Shown here piece by piece: positions 1 to 8,866 of a stretch of DNA of 64,000 nt. Numbering within the stretch: the stretch's first letter is position 1; the number at the start of each line of letters is the position of its first letter. Origin of the DNA: Marichromatium purpuratum 984 (GTDB lineage Bacteria > Pseudomonadota > Gammaproteobacteria > Chromatiales > Chromatiaceae); the NCBI RefSeq assembly GCF_000224005.2, contig NZ_CP007031.1, positions 3,191,001-3,255,000 on the forward strand. Direction: 5' to 3'. The position numbers and the translations under genes were made by a program. The notes under the pieces were generated by a model. That model saw nothing but the letters and a program-made list of their open reading frames with translations, had not been told where the DNA came from and searched no databases.

Positions 1-313
1 CGGCACCATCAGCCTGGTGATCAACCCGATGCAGACCCAGGTCGAACCGGGCAGCACCGACCCGGTCGACATCGGCAACGACCAGTCGATCTCGCTGCCC
101 AAGGTCAGCTTCAAGGGCATGACCACCTCGCTGAACATGCGCGACGGCGACCTGGTGATCCTCGGCGGCATGATCAGCGAGACCGGCAGCCGCTCGAAGG
201 ACGGCATCCCGCCGTTCACCGAGATCCCCGGGGTCGAATACCTGTTCGGCGGGCGCGGTCACTCCACCACCGCCCGCGAGCTGGTCATCGCGCTGCGCGT
301 CACCCTGCTATGA
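1..313 (+). CDS. Secretin C-terminal fragment (MshL-like), 5' end outside window
   Basis: The reading frame is open from base 2, so only the last ~104 residues of an outer-membrane secretin are present. The visible part has the secretin core pattern: a segment ending in LVILGGMISE, then the conserved IPGVEYLFGG turn and a closing strand ELVIALRVTLL. Secretins form the gated outer-membrane ring through which type IV filaments or type II secretion substrates pass. The stop codon overlaps the start of the next gene by 4 bases (ATGA), and the following genes encode an ATPase, platform protein and pseudopilins. MshL-type is inferred from that order; PilQ or GspD cannot be formally excluded on this fragment. 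Confidence 0.8.
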   Translation, partial: GTISLVINPMQTQVEPGSTDPVDIGNDQSISLPKVSFKGMTTSLNMRDGDLVILGGMISETGSRSKDGIPPFTEIPGVEYLFGGRGHSTTARELVIALRVTLL

Positions 314-1017
314 GCCTGATCTTCACCAGTCTGCGCGCGCGCGAGGCCCCGCACCTGAACGCCCTGGGCGATACCGCGCAACGCCGACGTGGCTGGCTAC
401 TCGGCATCGCCGGCATGGCACTGGTCGGCGCCGGCGTACTGCTGTGGCCACTGGCCGGCAGCCAGCTGACAGACCCCGTGCCACCGCCGTCACTGGCAAT
501 CGCGACCCCGGTACCGGCACCGCCGACGGAGACGTACGCGCCGCGCGGACCGTCCTCCACCCCCTTGCCGACACCCGAGCAGACGTCGGTGATCGACCCC
601 GTGCCGACGCCGGACAGCGAGACGATCGAATCACCGCTGTTCGACGCGCCCGACCCGGCACTGCTGGCGATGCGTCAGATCGCCGCCGACTTCACCCGCG
701 CCTGCGCGGCCGATCAGCTCGACGAGGCCGACCAGCTGCTTGCCCAGGCCGAGGCGATGATCGGCCCGGACAGTCTGGCAGCGGTGCGCATGCGTGCCTT
801 CCTGCAGCTGCGCCGCGGCGAGCTGGAGGCCGCGCGCCGGACCTATCAGGAGGTACTCGGCTACGACGCCGACGACCTCGAGGCCAATCTCAATCTCGCC
901 GCCATCGACTGGCGCGAGGGCGCGCTCGCCGAGGCGAGACAGCGGGTCGCGCGTCTCTACAGCCGCCACCCGAACAACCCTGACGTCAGACAGCACCACG
1001 ATGCCTACAGCCACTGA
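310..1017 (+). CDS. Membrane-anchored TPR protein (MshN-like)
   Basis: This 235-residue protein has a short cytoplasmic N-terminus, one membrane segment at about residues 28-48 (GWLLGIAGMALVGAGVLLW), a Pro/Thr-rich linker to about residue 110, and a helical TPR region at about 115-230. The topology suggests a periplasmic scaffold anchored in the inner membrane. MSHA pilus loci carry a TPR gene, mshN, next to mshL and mshM, and this gene sits between the secretin and the ExeA-like ATPase. It overlaps the upstream gene by 4 bases and the downstream gene by 17, so translation is probably coupled. The MshN assignment is by position and architecture only. Confidence 0.65.
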   Translation: MSLIFTSLRAREAPHLNALGDTAQRRRGWLLGIAGMALVGAGVLLWPLAGSQLTDPVPPPSLAIATPVPAPPTETYAPRGPSSTPLPTPEQTSVIDPVPTPDSETIESPLFDAPDPALLAMRQIAADFTRACAADQLDEADQLLAQAEAMIGPDSLAAVRMRAFLQLRRGELEAARRTYQEVLGYDADDLEANLNLAAIDWREGALAEARQRVARLYSRHPNNPDVRQHHDAYSH

Positions 1018-2608
1018 GCGCGACCCCGTCCCCGGCGGCGCGCCGCCCTATCTCGACGAGCTGGGGCTGAGTCGCGACCCCTTCCCGGTGACGCCGACCG
1101 AGACCCGCTTCTTCCCCAGTCGGCAGACCTATCAGGGCTATCGCGAGCTGCTGCACCTGATCGAGCGGCGCAAGGGCTTCATGCTGGTCACCGGCGAGGT
1201 CGGGATCGGCAAGACCACACTGATGCGACGGCTGATGCGCGAACTCGAGGCCGCCGGCGAGCGGGTCGCGCTGATCCTCCACGGCGTCCCCCAGGAGCGC
1301 GAGCTGATCGCCGCGATCCACCGCGGCTTCGGGCTCGCCGAGCTGCCGCCGCCGCAGCTCGGCATCCAGCCCTACTTCGAGGCCCTGCATCACTTCTTCC
1401 GCGCCGAGCAGGCCGCCGGGCGCAACTGCGTGCTGATCCTCGACGACGCCCAAAACCTCGACGCCGCGACCCTCGAGCTGGTGCGCCAGCTCTCCAACCT
1501 CGAGACCAGCGACACCAAGCTGGTGCAGGTGGTGCTGGTCGCCCAGCCCGAGATCCTCGGCCTGCTCGGACGCTTCGAGATGCGGCCGCTCAACAGCCGC
1601 ATCACCCTGCACGTCCATCTCGCCCCGCTCAGCCGGGCCGAGACCCGGGGCTATGTGCTCAACCGGCTCGACCAGGCCGGCGCGGCCCAGCGCATCACGC
1701 TCGATCGCGCGGCGCTGCGCCTGCTGCACCGGGCCAGCGGCGGTCTGCCCAGACGCATCAACCTGATCATGGATCGCTGTCTCTACGGTCTGCTCCATCA
1801 GCCACGTCTGCGCATCGACCAACGGCTGATGCGGCTGGCCGTCGCCGAGGCCGATACCGGGTTGCGGACCCTGCCGGCGCACCGCACCAGCGCCCCGCGC
1901 TGGCGTCTCGCGCTGCTGCTGACACTGCTGCTCGCCGCGCTCGTCAGCCTCGGCTGGAGCCGTCAGCAACAACTCCGACCCTGGCTGGAGACACAGCTCG
2001 CGGCACTCGGCGCGCACCTGCCCAGCGCGGACGCCGGGGCGACGGCGCAACAGGGCGTCACGACCGACGCGAGACCGACGGCCGACGCCGACGCTGACGC
2101 TGACGCTGACGCCACGATGAGCATGCGCGAACCTCCGACCAGCCCTGCCGACAGCGGCGCGCCGCCGAGCGCGCCCGCCGTCGCCGGCGCGACGGGCGCC
2201 GATCTCGCGACCCTGATCGCCGCCTACCCGAGACTGTTCGGTCTCGACGACGGCGCCACCGATGAGGCCGACGACGAGGCGATGTGGGTCGCCTGGCGCA
2301 GTCGCGACACGATCACCGAGAACTGTCAGGGGCGGCCTGCGCTCGAACTCGACGACGGCGAGCGGCTGTCCTTCTATCGCACCGCGATCGCCGCCACCCA
2401 GCCGACCTTCGGCGAGCGCTCGCACGCCGCGCGCCTGCTCCAGGCGCGGCTCGCCGCGCTCGGCCACCTCGCCCCCAACGCCGTCGACGGCATCATGGGC
2501 AGCTCGACCCTGGCGGCGCTGCGCGCCTTCCAGTCCGCCCAGGGCCTAGCCGCGACCGGGGTGGTCGATCCGCCGACCCGGTATCGGCTGAGCTGCCCCT
2601 CGCCCTGA
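1001..2608 (+). CDS. ExeA/MshM-type AAA ATPase with C-terminal peptidoglycan-binding domain
   Basis: The 535-residue protein starts at the ATG inside the end of the preceding gene; an earlier in-frame start would bury it far into that gene. Residues 65-73 form a Walker A motif (GEVGIGKTT) and VLILDDAQ near residue 145 is Walker B. A membrane helix follows at about 300-319, then an Ala/Asp-rich linker containing five GACGCY hexamers, and a peptidoglycan-binding (PG_binding_1) fold at about 470-530. ExeA uses this layout to place the secretin in the cell wall, so a role in secretin assembly through peptidoglycan is inferred. Canonical MshM proteins are usually described as the ATPase part alone. 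Confidence 0.8.
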   Translation: MPTATERDPVPGGAPPYLDELGLSRDPFPVTPTETRFFPSRQTYQGYRELLHLIERRKGFMLVTGEVGIGKTTLMRRLMRELEAAGERVALILHGVPQERELIAAIHRGFGLAELPPPQLGIQPYFEALHHFFRAEQAAGRNCVLILDDAQNLDAATLELVRQLSNLETSDTKLVQVVLVAQPEILGLLGRFEMRPLNSRITLHVHLAPLSRAETRGYVLNRLDQAGAAQRITLDRAALRLLHRASGGLPRRINLIMDRCLYGLLHQPRLRIDQRLMRLAVAEADTGLRTLPAHRTSAPRWRLALLLTLLLAALVSLGWSRQQQLRPWLETQLAALGAHLPSADAGATAQQGVTTDARPTADADADADADATMSMREPPTSPADSGAPPSAPAVAGATGADLATLIAAYPRLFGLDDGATDEADDEAMWVAWRSRDTITENCQGRPALELDDGERLSFYRTAIAATQPTFGERSHAARLLQARLAALGHLAPNAVDGIMGSSTLAALRAFQSAQGLAATGVVDPPTRYRLSCPSP

Positions 2609-2616
2609 GTCGCGCC

Positions 2617-3855
2617 ATGCACTATTTCCTCTATCGCTATGCCGACGACCTCGGCCGCCCCGGATGGCGGTTGGAGAAGTTCCAGTTCGGCGACGCCCTG
2701 ACCGCGCGCGCGGTGATCGAGCAGCGTCACGACGACACCGTGCTGCGGCTGTGGCGCCTGCCCGGGCCGGCCAGCGGACTGATCGACCTGATGATCGGCC
2801 TGACCCGCCGCCCGGTGCCCGCCGAGGTGCTCGCCGAGTTCCTCCACAACCTCGGGGTGATGCTGCGCTGCGGCCTGCCGATCGACCAGGCGCTGGTCGA
2901 GCTGCGCGAGGAGAACCGGCGCAGCCCGATGGCGCGGGTGATCAACGAACTCCACATCGGGGTCAGCGGCGGCAGCGCGCTGAGCGCGGTGATGGAACGA
3001 CATCGCGAGATCATCCCCGGCACCGTGCTGTCGCTGATCGCCATCGGCGAGCAGTCGGGCAACCTCGACCGGGTGCTGCTCGACGGCGCGGCGCACCTCA
3101 ACCGGGTGCGCGGCATCCGTCAGGATGTGCAGAAGGCGTTGATCTATCCGGTCTTCGTCACCCTGGTGGTGCTGCTCGCCGCGCTGTTCTGGATCGACTA
3201 CGTACTGCCCAACCTCCAGCAGATGTTCCTGCAGATGAACGCCCATCTGCCGGCGCTGACGATCAAGGCGATGGCGGTCGCCGGCTGGCTACAGCGGCTG
3301 ATCGAGGACTGGTTCTGGGCGCTGCTCGCGGGCCTGGCGCTGAGCATCCTGCTCGTCACCCGCACCACCTGGCTGCGCCAGCGGCTCTACGCGCTGCTGT
3401 GGCGGTTGCCGATCTCGGGGCGGCTGATCCGCGACTCGGCGCTGGCCTTCATGACCGAGTACCTGAGCCTGCTGATCCGCGCCGGGGTCAACCTCAGCGA
3501 GGCGCTGGCGGTGCTCGAGGAGGCGATGCGCAACCCGCACTATCGCGGCCACCTGCAGCGGGTGCGCGAGGGCATCCGCAACGGCAGCCGGCTCAGCGAC
3601 GAACTCCAGGCCACCGGCGTCTTCCCGCGCCTGATGATCCGTCTGGTGAGCGTCGGCGAGCAGTCGGGCAACCTCGACGAGCAGCTCGACTATCTCGCCG
3701 TCGAGTACCGCCGCCGTCTGCACCACACCGTCGACTCCCTGGCCGAGATCCTCAAGCCGCTGATGATCTCGATCGCCGGCGTCTTCTTCATCTTCGTGGT
3801 GGCCGTGTTCCTGCTCCCGGTCTACCAGTTGATCTCGCAGACCACCATGTACTGA
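2617..3855 (+). CDS. Type II secretion / type IV pilus platform protein (GspF/PilC/MshG family)
   Basis: The 412-residue inner-membrane protein carries two repeated T2SSF domains, at about residues 70-190 and 275-395. Both contain the family signature ending GEQSGNLD, seen as IAIGEQSGNLDRVL and VSVGEQSGNLDEQL. Three hydrophobic segments follow the usual order, with the last just before the C-terminus (VFFIFVVAVFLLPVYQL). The family couples the cytoplasmic assembly ATPase to pseudopilin extraction from the membrane. The start ATG lies 8 bases after the previous stop codon. It belongs to the MSHA-like operon and is the expected partner of the ATPase at 9586. Confidence 0.9.
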   Translation: MHYFLYRYADDLGRPGWRLEKFQFGDALTARAVIEQRHDDTVLRLWRLPGPASGLIDLMIGLTRRPVPAEVLAEFLHNLGVMLRCGLPIDQALVELREENRRSPMARVINELHIGVSGGSALSAVMERHREIIPGTVLSLIAIGEQSGNLDRVLLDGAAHLNRVRGIRQDVQKALIYPVFVTLVVLLAALFWIDYVLPNLQQMFLQMNAHLPALTIKAMAVAGWLQRLIEDWFWALLAGLALSILLVTRTTWLRQRLYALLWRLPISGRLIRDSALAFMTEYLSLLIRAGVNLSEALAVLEEAMRNPHYRGHLQRVREGIRNGSRLSDELQATGVFPRLMIRLVSVGEQSGNLDEQLDYLAVEYRRRLHHTVDSLAEILKPLMISIAGVFFIFVVAVFLLPVYQLISQTTMY

Positions 3856-3875
3856 GTACCGACCCAGGCCGCGCC

Positions 3876-6452
3876 ATGACCCCAGCACACTCGCACTCCA
3901 GCCCCCAGCCCCCCCGAGCGCGCGCCCCCGAGCGCGGCTTCGGGCTGATCGAGATGCTGCTGATCCTGACCTTCACCGCCAGCGCCATCTGGGGGGTGAT
4001 GTATCTCACCCAGCAGACCCGCGACCGCAACGCCGAGGTCAAGGGGCAGACGCTGCTCGAACTCGCCGATCGGCAGTTGCTGCAGTTCATGGTGCGCGAA
4101 CGCCGCCTGCCCTGTCCCGACGGCGACGGCGACGGCCACGAGGACTGCGCCGTCGACAAGGGCTACCTGCCCTACCGCACCCTGGGGATGGCCGCCGGCA
4201 CCTACTCCGCCGGCGAGGTGCCGCTGCTCTACGGCGTCTATCGCGACAGCGCCGGCATCGACCTCACCCGCCACGACCACTTCTTCCACCCGCGCAACAG
4301 CGACGGCACCGAGTACCCCTTCACCGACGGCGCCGGGCACATCAACCTGCTCGACTACTGCATGGCCCTCGACACCGCCGCCGGCACGGCGCTCGACACC
4401 GAGCTGCTGCACACCGAGGCGAGCGACGGGGCGCGACACAACGTCGCCTATGCGCTCGCCGTCCCCGGCCGGCTCAACGCCGACGGCCAGGGCAGCGACA
4501 CCCTGGGGCTCTACGACGGGCTCAATCAGGACCTCGATCGCCCGGTGTTCCACGCCCCCGGTACCCCGCTCACTCGCAACCGCTACGACGACTCGACCCT
4601 GGTACGCGGCTTCGCCGAGGTCGAAGGGGTGCTCACCTGCGACATCGTACGCCGCAGCCTCAACCTGATGGCCGACGCGCTCGCCGTCCAGCAAGAGGTC
4701 TGCGACTTCACCAACTCGAACGTCGAGTCGGCCTTCCTCGGCACCGTCCTCGCCGGGGTCGGCACCGCGCGCAGCGCGGTCGACATCTATTCCACCGGGA
4801 CCGGAATCGGTGCGGCCACCGAACAGGTCACCGAGTCCAGCGTGCAGATCGCCCGCTCGGCGGCGACCTGCATCCCGCCCTTCGTGCTGCCCGGCTGCGT
4901 CACCCTGCCGATCCACACCGCCGCCCTGGTGCTCGCCTCGACCGGGACCGGACTGGCCTCGGCCGCACTGGCTCTGTCCTCGGTCACCACGGCCGCAGCA
5001 GGCGTCTACACCGTCCAGTACGGGCTCATCTACGACAAGATCAAGGCCGGCTGCGATGCCGAATTCACCCCGCCAGAGGCCCCCGCGCCCGACTTCGGCG
5101 ACAAGATCGCCGAACTCGGCGACGACCTCGCCCAGGCACGCGCCGACCTCGCCGCGGCGCGCATCCCCCGCGATGCCGCACAGACCGAGATGGAGCAACA
5201 ACAGAGCGAGTGGGACGCGGCCACCGCCGCGATCCAGCCCAGGCTCGACGCCATGAACGCACGCATCCCCGAACAGCTGGCGCCTTGGCTCGAACGCCTC
5301 GGCGACCTCGACCCCGACCTCGGCGCCGACCCCGCCGTCGAGGCCTGCATGCAGCAACAGATCGAGGGCGGCGCCACGCTCGAGGACGCCCGCGCCACCT
5401 GCGGCATCACTCAGGAGGAGGATCCCGACGAACCGGGCATGATCATCGCGCTCAACGGCCATGTCACCGCGGTGGAGGCCGAGATCAACGCCCAGCGCAT
5501 GATCGACATCAGCCAGGAGCCGTGCGAGACCGGCAAGGCCAATGGCGCGACGCTCGACGACGCCGCCCGCGACAGCTTCTGCTCGACGCTCGCCGCCGGA
5601 CGTGACGCCAGGGCCGACGCCCGCGCCCAGCAGACCGAGACGCTCGCCCAAGCCGATGCCCAGAAGACCTGGCTCGAGCAGGAGGCCGACAAATTCAAGA
5701 CCTATGACGCCGCGCTGATCGACGAGTACGCCGCGCGCCAGTCCCACCTCACCGCGCGCACCGCACTGGGCAGCGCGATCCAGGCGGTGCTCGCCGACAC
5801 CGGCATCTGCAGCGGCGCCTCGAGCACCGATTGCGACACCCTGCGCAACCAGATCAACGCCGCGCCCGAGAGCACCGACTACACCGCCATCGGCAGCGCA
5901 CTCACCAACCTGAAGGGCGCCTGCGGCGACTGTCAGAAGGTCAAGGACGCCGCCGCGCTCCGCCCCGCCGCGGCCACCACCCAGCAGACCTGGGTCAGCG
6001 CGCTCAACACACTCAAGGGCGCCGGTCTCGCGCTCGAACCGCCGAAGACCGACGGCTTCGGCGACGGCGGCATGTGCGACGACACCCAGCCCTGTGACCT
6101 CGCGCAACACATCCAGACCCTCTACGACCGCTATCTCGCGCTCGGCAATGCCCAGATCGCGCTGAACCAGGCACAGATCGAGGTCGATCGCCTGACCGAC
6201 GAGGTCACCAACCTGGAGCAGGAGATCGAGGGCTATCGCTGCGCCGAGCAGGGCAAGCAGTACGACCCGGACAGCGGCCAGTGCATCGCCCGGGTCGAGC
6301 CGGACCCGGGCGCGATCGGCGCCGACCCCGACCCGGACCTGCCCGACGAGTTCGACGACGTCGAGGCCCCCAGCGCGCTGCCCGATCGCTTCGAGAGCGA
6401 GGCCGGACTCGAGATCCTGGGCACCGCCGACGAACTGGGGACGGGACGATGA
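3876..6452 (+). CDS. Giant prepilin-like protein 1 (858 aa)
   Basis: A 21-residue leader ending in Gly is followed by a class III prepilin signature, FGLIE, with Phe at +1 and Glu at +5, and a hydrophobic N-terminal helix, so cleavage by a prepilin peptidase is predicted. Next come the motif RRLPCP, an EF-hand-like acidic loop (DGDGDGHED), and LPYRTLGM. At about residues 281-385 lies a Gly/Ala/Thr-rich hydrophobic stretch, and about 400-800 is a helical, probably coiled-coil region with scattered Cys pairs. The tail is acidic. Ordinary pseudopilins have 120-250 residues. Two shorter paralogues follow directly. It may be a tip or minor pilin carrying an effector or adhesive domain, but the function is unknown. 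Confidence 0.75.
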   Translation: MTPAHSHSSPQPPRARAPERGFGLIEMLLILTFTASAIWGVMYLTQQTRDRNAEVKGQTLLELADRQLLQFMVRERRLPCPDGDGDGHEDCAVDKGYLPYRTLGMAAGTYSAGEVPLLYGVYRDSAGIDLTRHDHFFHPRNSDGTEYPFTDGAGHINLLDYCMALDTAAGTALDTELLHTEASDGARHNVAYALAVPGRLNADGQGSDTLGLYDGLNQDLDRPVFHAPGTPLTRNRYDDSTLVRGFAEVEGVLTCDIVRRSLNLMADALAVQQEVCDFTNSNVESAFLGTVLAGVGTARSAVDIYSTGTGIGAATEQVTESSVQIARSAATCIPPFVLPGCVTLPIHTAALVLASTGTGLASAALALSSVTTAAAGVYTVQYGLIYDKIKAGCDAEFTPPEAPAPDFGDKIAELGDDLAQARADLAAARIPRDAAQTEMEQQQSEWDAATAAIQPRLDAMNARIPEQLAPWLERLGDLDPDLGADPAVEACMQQQIEGGATLEDARATCGITQEEDPDEPGMIIALNGHVTAVEAEINAQRMIDISQEPCETGKANGATLDDAARDSFCSTLAAGRDARADARAQQTETLAQADAQKTWLEQEADKFKTYDAALIDEYAARQSHLTARTALGSAIQAVLADTGICSGASSTDCDTLRNQINAAPESTDYTAIGSALTNLKGACGDCQKVKDAAALRPAAATTQQTWVSALNTLKGAGLALEPPKTDGFGDGGMCDDTQPCDLAQHIQTLYDRYLALGNAQIALNQAQIEVDRLTDEVTNLEQEIEGYRCAEQGKQYDPDSGQCIARVEPDPGAIGADPDPDLPDEFDDVEAPSALPDRFESEAGLEILGTADELGTGR

Positions 6453-7666
6453 ACACCAAGGACCGCGGCTTCACCCTGGTCGAGATGTCGGTGGCACTGC
6501 TGGTTGGCGGGCTGACCTTCATGGCTATGCCGCCACTGCTCGAGGCGCTTGGCGAACTCGATCGCGCCAAGCGTCCGGAGGGCAGTCTCAAGCGGGTGCG
6601 CGAGGCGCTGATCGGCCATCTCGTCAGCCACGACCGACTGCCCTGCCCGGCGACGAGCGCGGCCAGCGGCGAGGCCGCAGCCGCCTGTGGCGGCGAGGTG
6701 GCGAGCGGCTTCGTGCCCTATCGCACCCTCGGGCTGACCGAGCCGCCGCGTAACCCCCAGGGCTTCGCGTTGCGCTACGCCGTCGCCGGCATGCTCACCG
6801 AGCCGACCGAGCGCTTCCACCCACGACTCCCCGCCGCCGCCGGCTGGACCACCCCCGGCCCGTGGAACCCGAGCACCAACGAGAGCGGTATCGGCCAGCC
6901 CTCGGGCAGCGCGCCACCGGCCTACAGTCCACCCACCCCGGGGATCAACGGTCTCGATCTCTGCGTGGCACTGGTCGAGGGCGCCCGCGAGACCCCGGCG
7001 GGGATGCTCGCGGTGCGCGCCCTCGAGCGGCCCGACACCCAGGTGCGGATGGCGGTGGTGCTGATCGACCCCGGCGCCGACGGGGTCCTCGACAGCGACA
7101 ACCGGGCCACGCCATTCGCCTCCCCCGGGCGGCGCGAACGCGACGCCCCGCCGGTCTACGACGACCGCGTCGCGGCGCTCGGCTTGACCACGCTGGCCGC
7201 GCTGCTCGACTGTCCCCGACTGATCGCACGAGTCAACGCCTCGGCGCGCGACGCCTATGCTGCCGACGACCTCGCCCGCGCCCAGCAATGGTTCGAGCAC
7301 TTCCGTCGCTTCGGCTACGAGATCCGTCACGACAACCTCGACCACGCCGAGACGGCCCAGGATCATGCCATCGGCAGCGCGGTGTTCGACGTCACCGGCA
7401 ACCTCATCGGCACCGGTGATGCATTGGCTACGGCCACCGGTGCCGCGGCCAAGGGCGGGGCGATCGCGTTGAGCGCCTATGCGATAGGCATGGCCGCTTA
7501 CTCGATCACCACCGGGGCGCAGGACATCGCCGAGAAGAAGGAGGAGAAGGCGACTGCGCTGGAGCAGGCGCGTAACGCGCGCGACAACCTGCTGGAGGTG
7601 ATCGACGATCGCAACACACGGGTCAACAACACCATGACCCTGGAACGACGCGGCTGGTACCAATGA
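6449..7666 (+). CDS. Large prepilin-like protein 2 (405 aa)
   Basis: The protein begins MNTKDRG followed by FTLVE, a textbook type III signal with Gly at -1, Phe at +1 and Glu at +5, then a hydrophobic helix. It shares a segment with its neighbours: RLPCP, FVPYRTLGL, a FHPR element, LDLCVAL and a DD-RV element ahead of a conserved Cys. At about residues 307-357 lies a Gly/Ala-rich hydrophobic stretch, followed by a short charged helix (AEKKEEKATALEQARNAR). It overlaps the preceding gene by 4 bases (ATGA) and the following gene by 4 bases. It is interpreted as a minor pseudopilin of the MSHA-like machine; its specific role is not known. Confidence 0.75.
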   Translation: MNTKDRGFTLVEMSVALLVGGLTFMAMPPLLEALGELDRAKRPEGSLKRVREALIGHLVSHDRLPCPATSAASGEAAAACGGEVASGFVPYRTLGLTEPPRNPQGFALRYAVAGMLTEPTERFHPRLPAAAGWTTPGPWNPSTNESGIGQPSGSAPPAYSPPTPGINGLDLCVALVEGARETPAGMLAVRALERPDTQVRMAVVLIDPGADGVLDSDNRATPFASPGRRERDAPPVYDDRVAALGLTTLAALLDCPRLIARVNASARDAYAADDLARAQQWFEHFRRFGYEIRHDNLDHAETAQDHAIGSAVFDVTGNLIGTGDALATATGAAAKGGAIALSAYAIGMAAYSITTGAQDIAEKKEEKATALEQARNARDNLLEVIDDRNTRVNNTMTLERRGWYQ

Positions 7667-8859
7667 ATGCTTATCAACAAAAGGGCCTGAGCCTGATCGA
7701 GCTGTCGGTGGCGATGCTCGCGCTCGGCGCGGTGGCGATGCTCGCGGTCAAGCTGCTGCCGGCGACCCGCGAGGCGGTGCGTGAGTCCGAGGTCGCCCCA
7801 CGCGTCGTCAGCACCCATGCCGCCCTCGAGGGCTTCGCCTTCGTCCATGCCCGTCTGCCCTGGGCGGACGCCGACGGCGACGGTCACGAGGACGAGGACA
7901 CCACCATCGGCCTGCTGCCCTATGTCGATCTCGGGCTCGGCGCGCCGCTGCGCAATGCCAGCGACTACGACTTCCTCTATGCCGTCTATGTCCGCCCGGA
8001 CAGCGCCGACCCGCGCCTCGATACCGCGCTGACCGTCCGGCGCGACCGCCTCCACCCCTATCTCGCCGCGGGCCTGCCGCCGACCGGCGCGCCGCGCGCG
8101 CTCGGCGTGGCCAACAGCCTCGATCTCTGTCAGGCGCTCGGCACCGCACAGGACCAGACTTTCTCGACCGACCATGTGCACATCGCCTCGAGTACGGCGC
8201 AGGAGCACGTCGCCTATCTGCTGGTCGACCCCGGGACCGCCGATCGCGATGCCGACGGCTCGCTATTCGATGGCCGCAACTCGCCGAACGCCGCCACCCG
8301 CACCGCCTTCGAGCACCCCACCAGCCCGATTTCGGCGAGCAACGACGACCGGGTACACGTGCGCTATTTCAACGAGCTGCGCGAGCGCATGGGCTGCACC
8401 GGAGTGATCGCGGCGAGTGGACACGCCCATCCCAACGTCGAGACCACGCTGGCGATCTTCCGCCAGGCTGCACGCGACTATCGCGAGCAGCTCAAGGTGG
8501 TCAAGGAGATGGCCAGCGCCGACGTCCTCGGCGGCGCCTCCGACGTCGCCGCCGCCGCCTCCGGGATTGCCAGCGCCAGCGCCTCGCTGACCGTGGCCAT
8601 CGCCGCTACCATGAACAGCTACGGCGCCAAGTCGGGTGCCGTCGCAGTGGCCACCGCCGGCGTCGCCGCCGCCGCCGGCGGGGCGGTGTTCGCCGCCATG
8701 GCGCTGGCCGAGAAGGTCGAGATCGAGGACGAGGTCGAGGACCGTCTCGACGAACTCGACGACCTCATCGACAACCAGCTCGACCCACTCTACGACTCCG
8801 TCAGGAACAATGTCCGCGCCCAGGACGCACTGGGCGTCTTCGATGACCAGCACCCGTGA
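7663..8859 (+). CDS. Large prepilin-like protein 3 (398 aa)
   Basis: An 8-residue leader ends in Gly before LSLIE, a prepilin cleavage site with Leu at +1 and Glu at +5. The next part repeats the architecture of the two upstream paralogues: ARLPW, an acidic loop (DADGDGHEDED), LLPYVDLGL, LDLCQAL, EHVAYLLVDPG with a second acidic loop, and DDRVHVRYFNEL before a Cys. A long helix then leads to an Ala/Gly-rich hydrophobic stretch at about residues 286-350. The C-terminal tail is acidic (EDEVEDRLDELDDL). The gene overlaps the upstream one by ATGA, so the three large pseudopilins are translationally coupled. Function beyond a pseudopilin role is unknown. Confidence 0.75.
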   Translation: MNAYQQKGLSLIELSVAMLALGAVAMLAVKLLPATREAVRESEVAPRVVSTHAALEGFAFVHARLPWADADGDGHEDEDTTIGLLPYVDLGLGAPLRNASDYDFLYAVYVRPDSADPRLDTALTVRRDRLHPYLAAGLPPTGAPRALGVANSLDLCQALGTAQDQTFSTDHVHIASSTAQEHVAYLLVDPGTADRDADGSLFDGRNSPNAATRTAFEHPTSPISASNDDRVHVRYFNELRERMGCTGVIAASGHAHPNVETTLAIFRQAARDYREQLKVVKEMASADVLGGASDVAAAASGIASASASLTVAIAATMNSYGAKSGAVAVATAGVAAAAGGAVFAAMALAEKVEIEDEVEDRLDELDDLIDNQLDPLYDSVRNNVRAQDALGVFDDQHP

Positions 8860-8866
8860 CCCCGCG

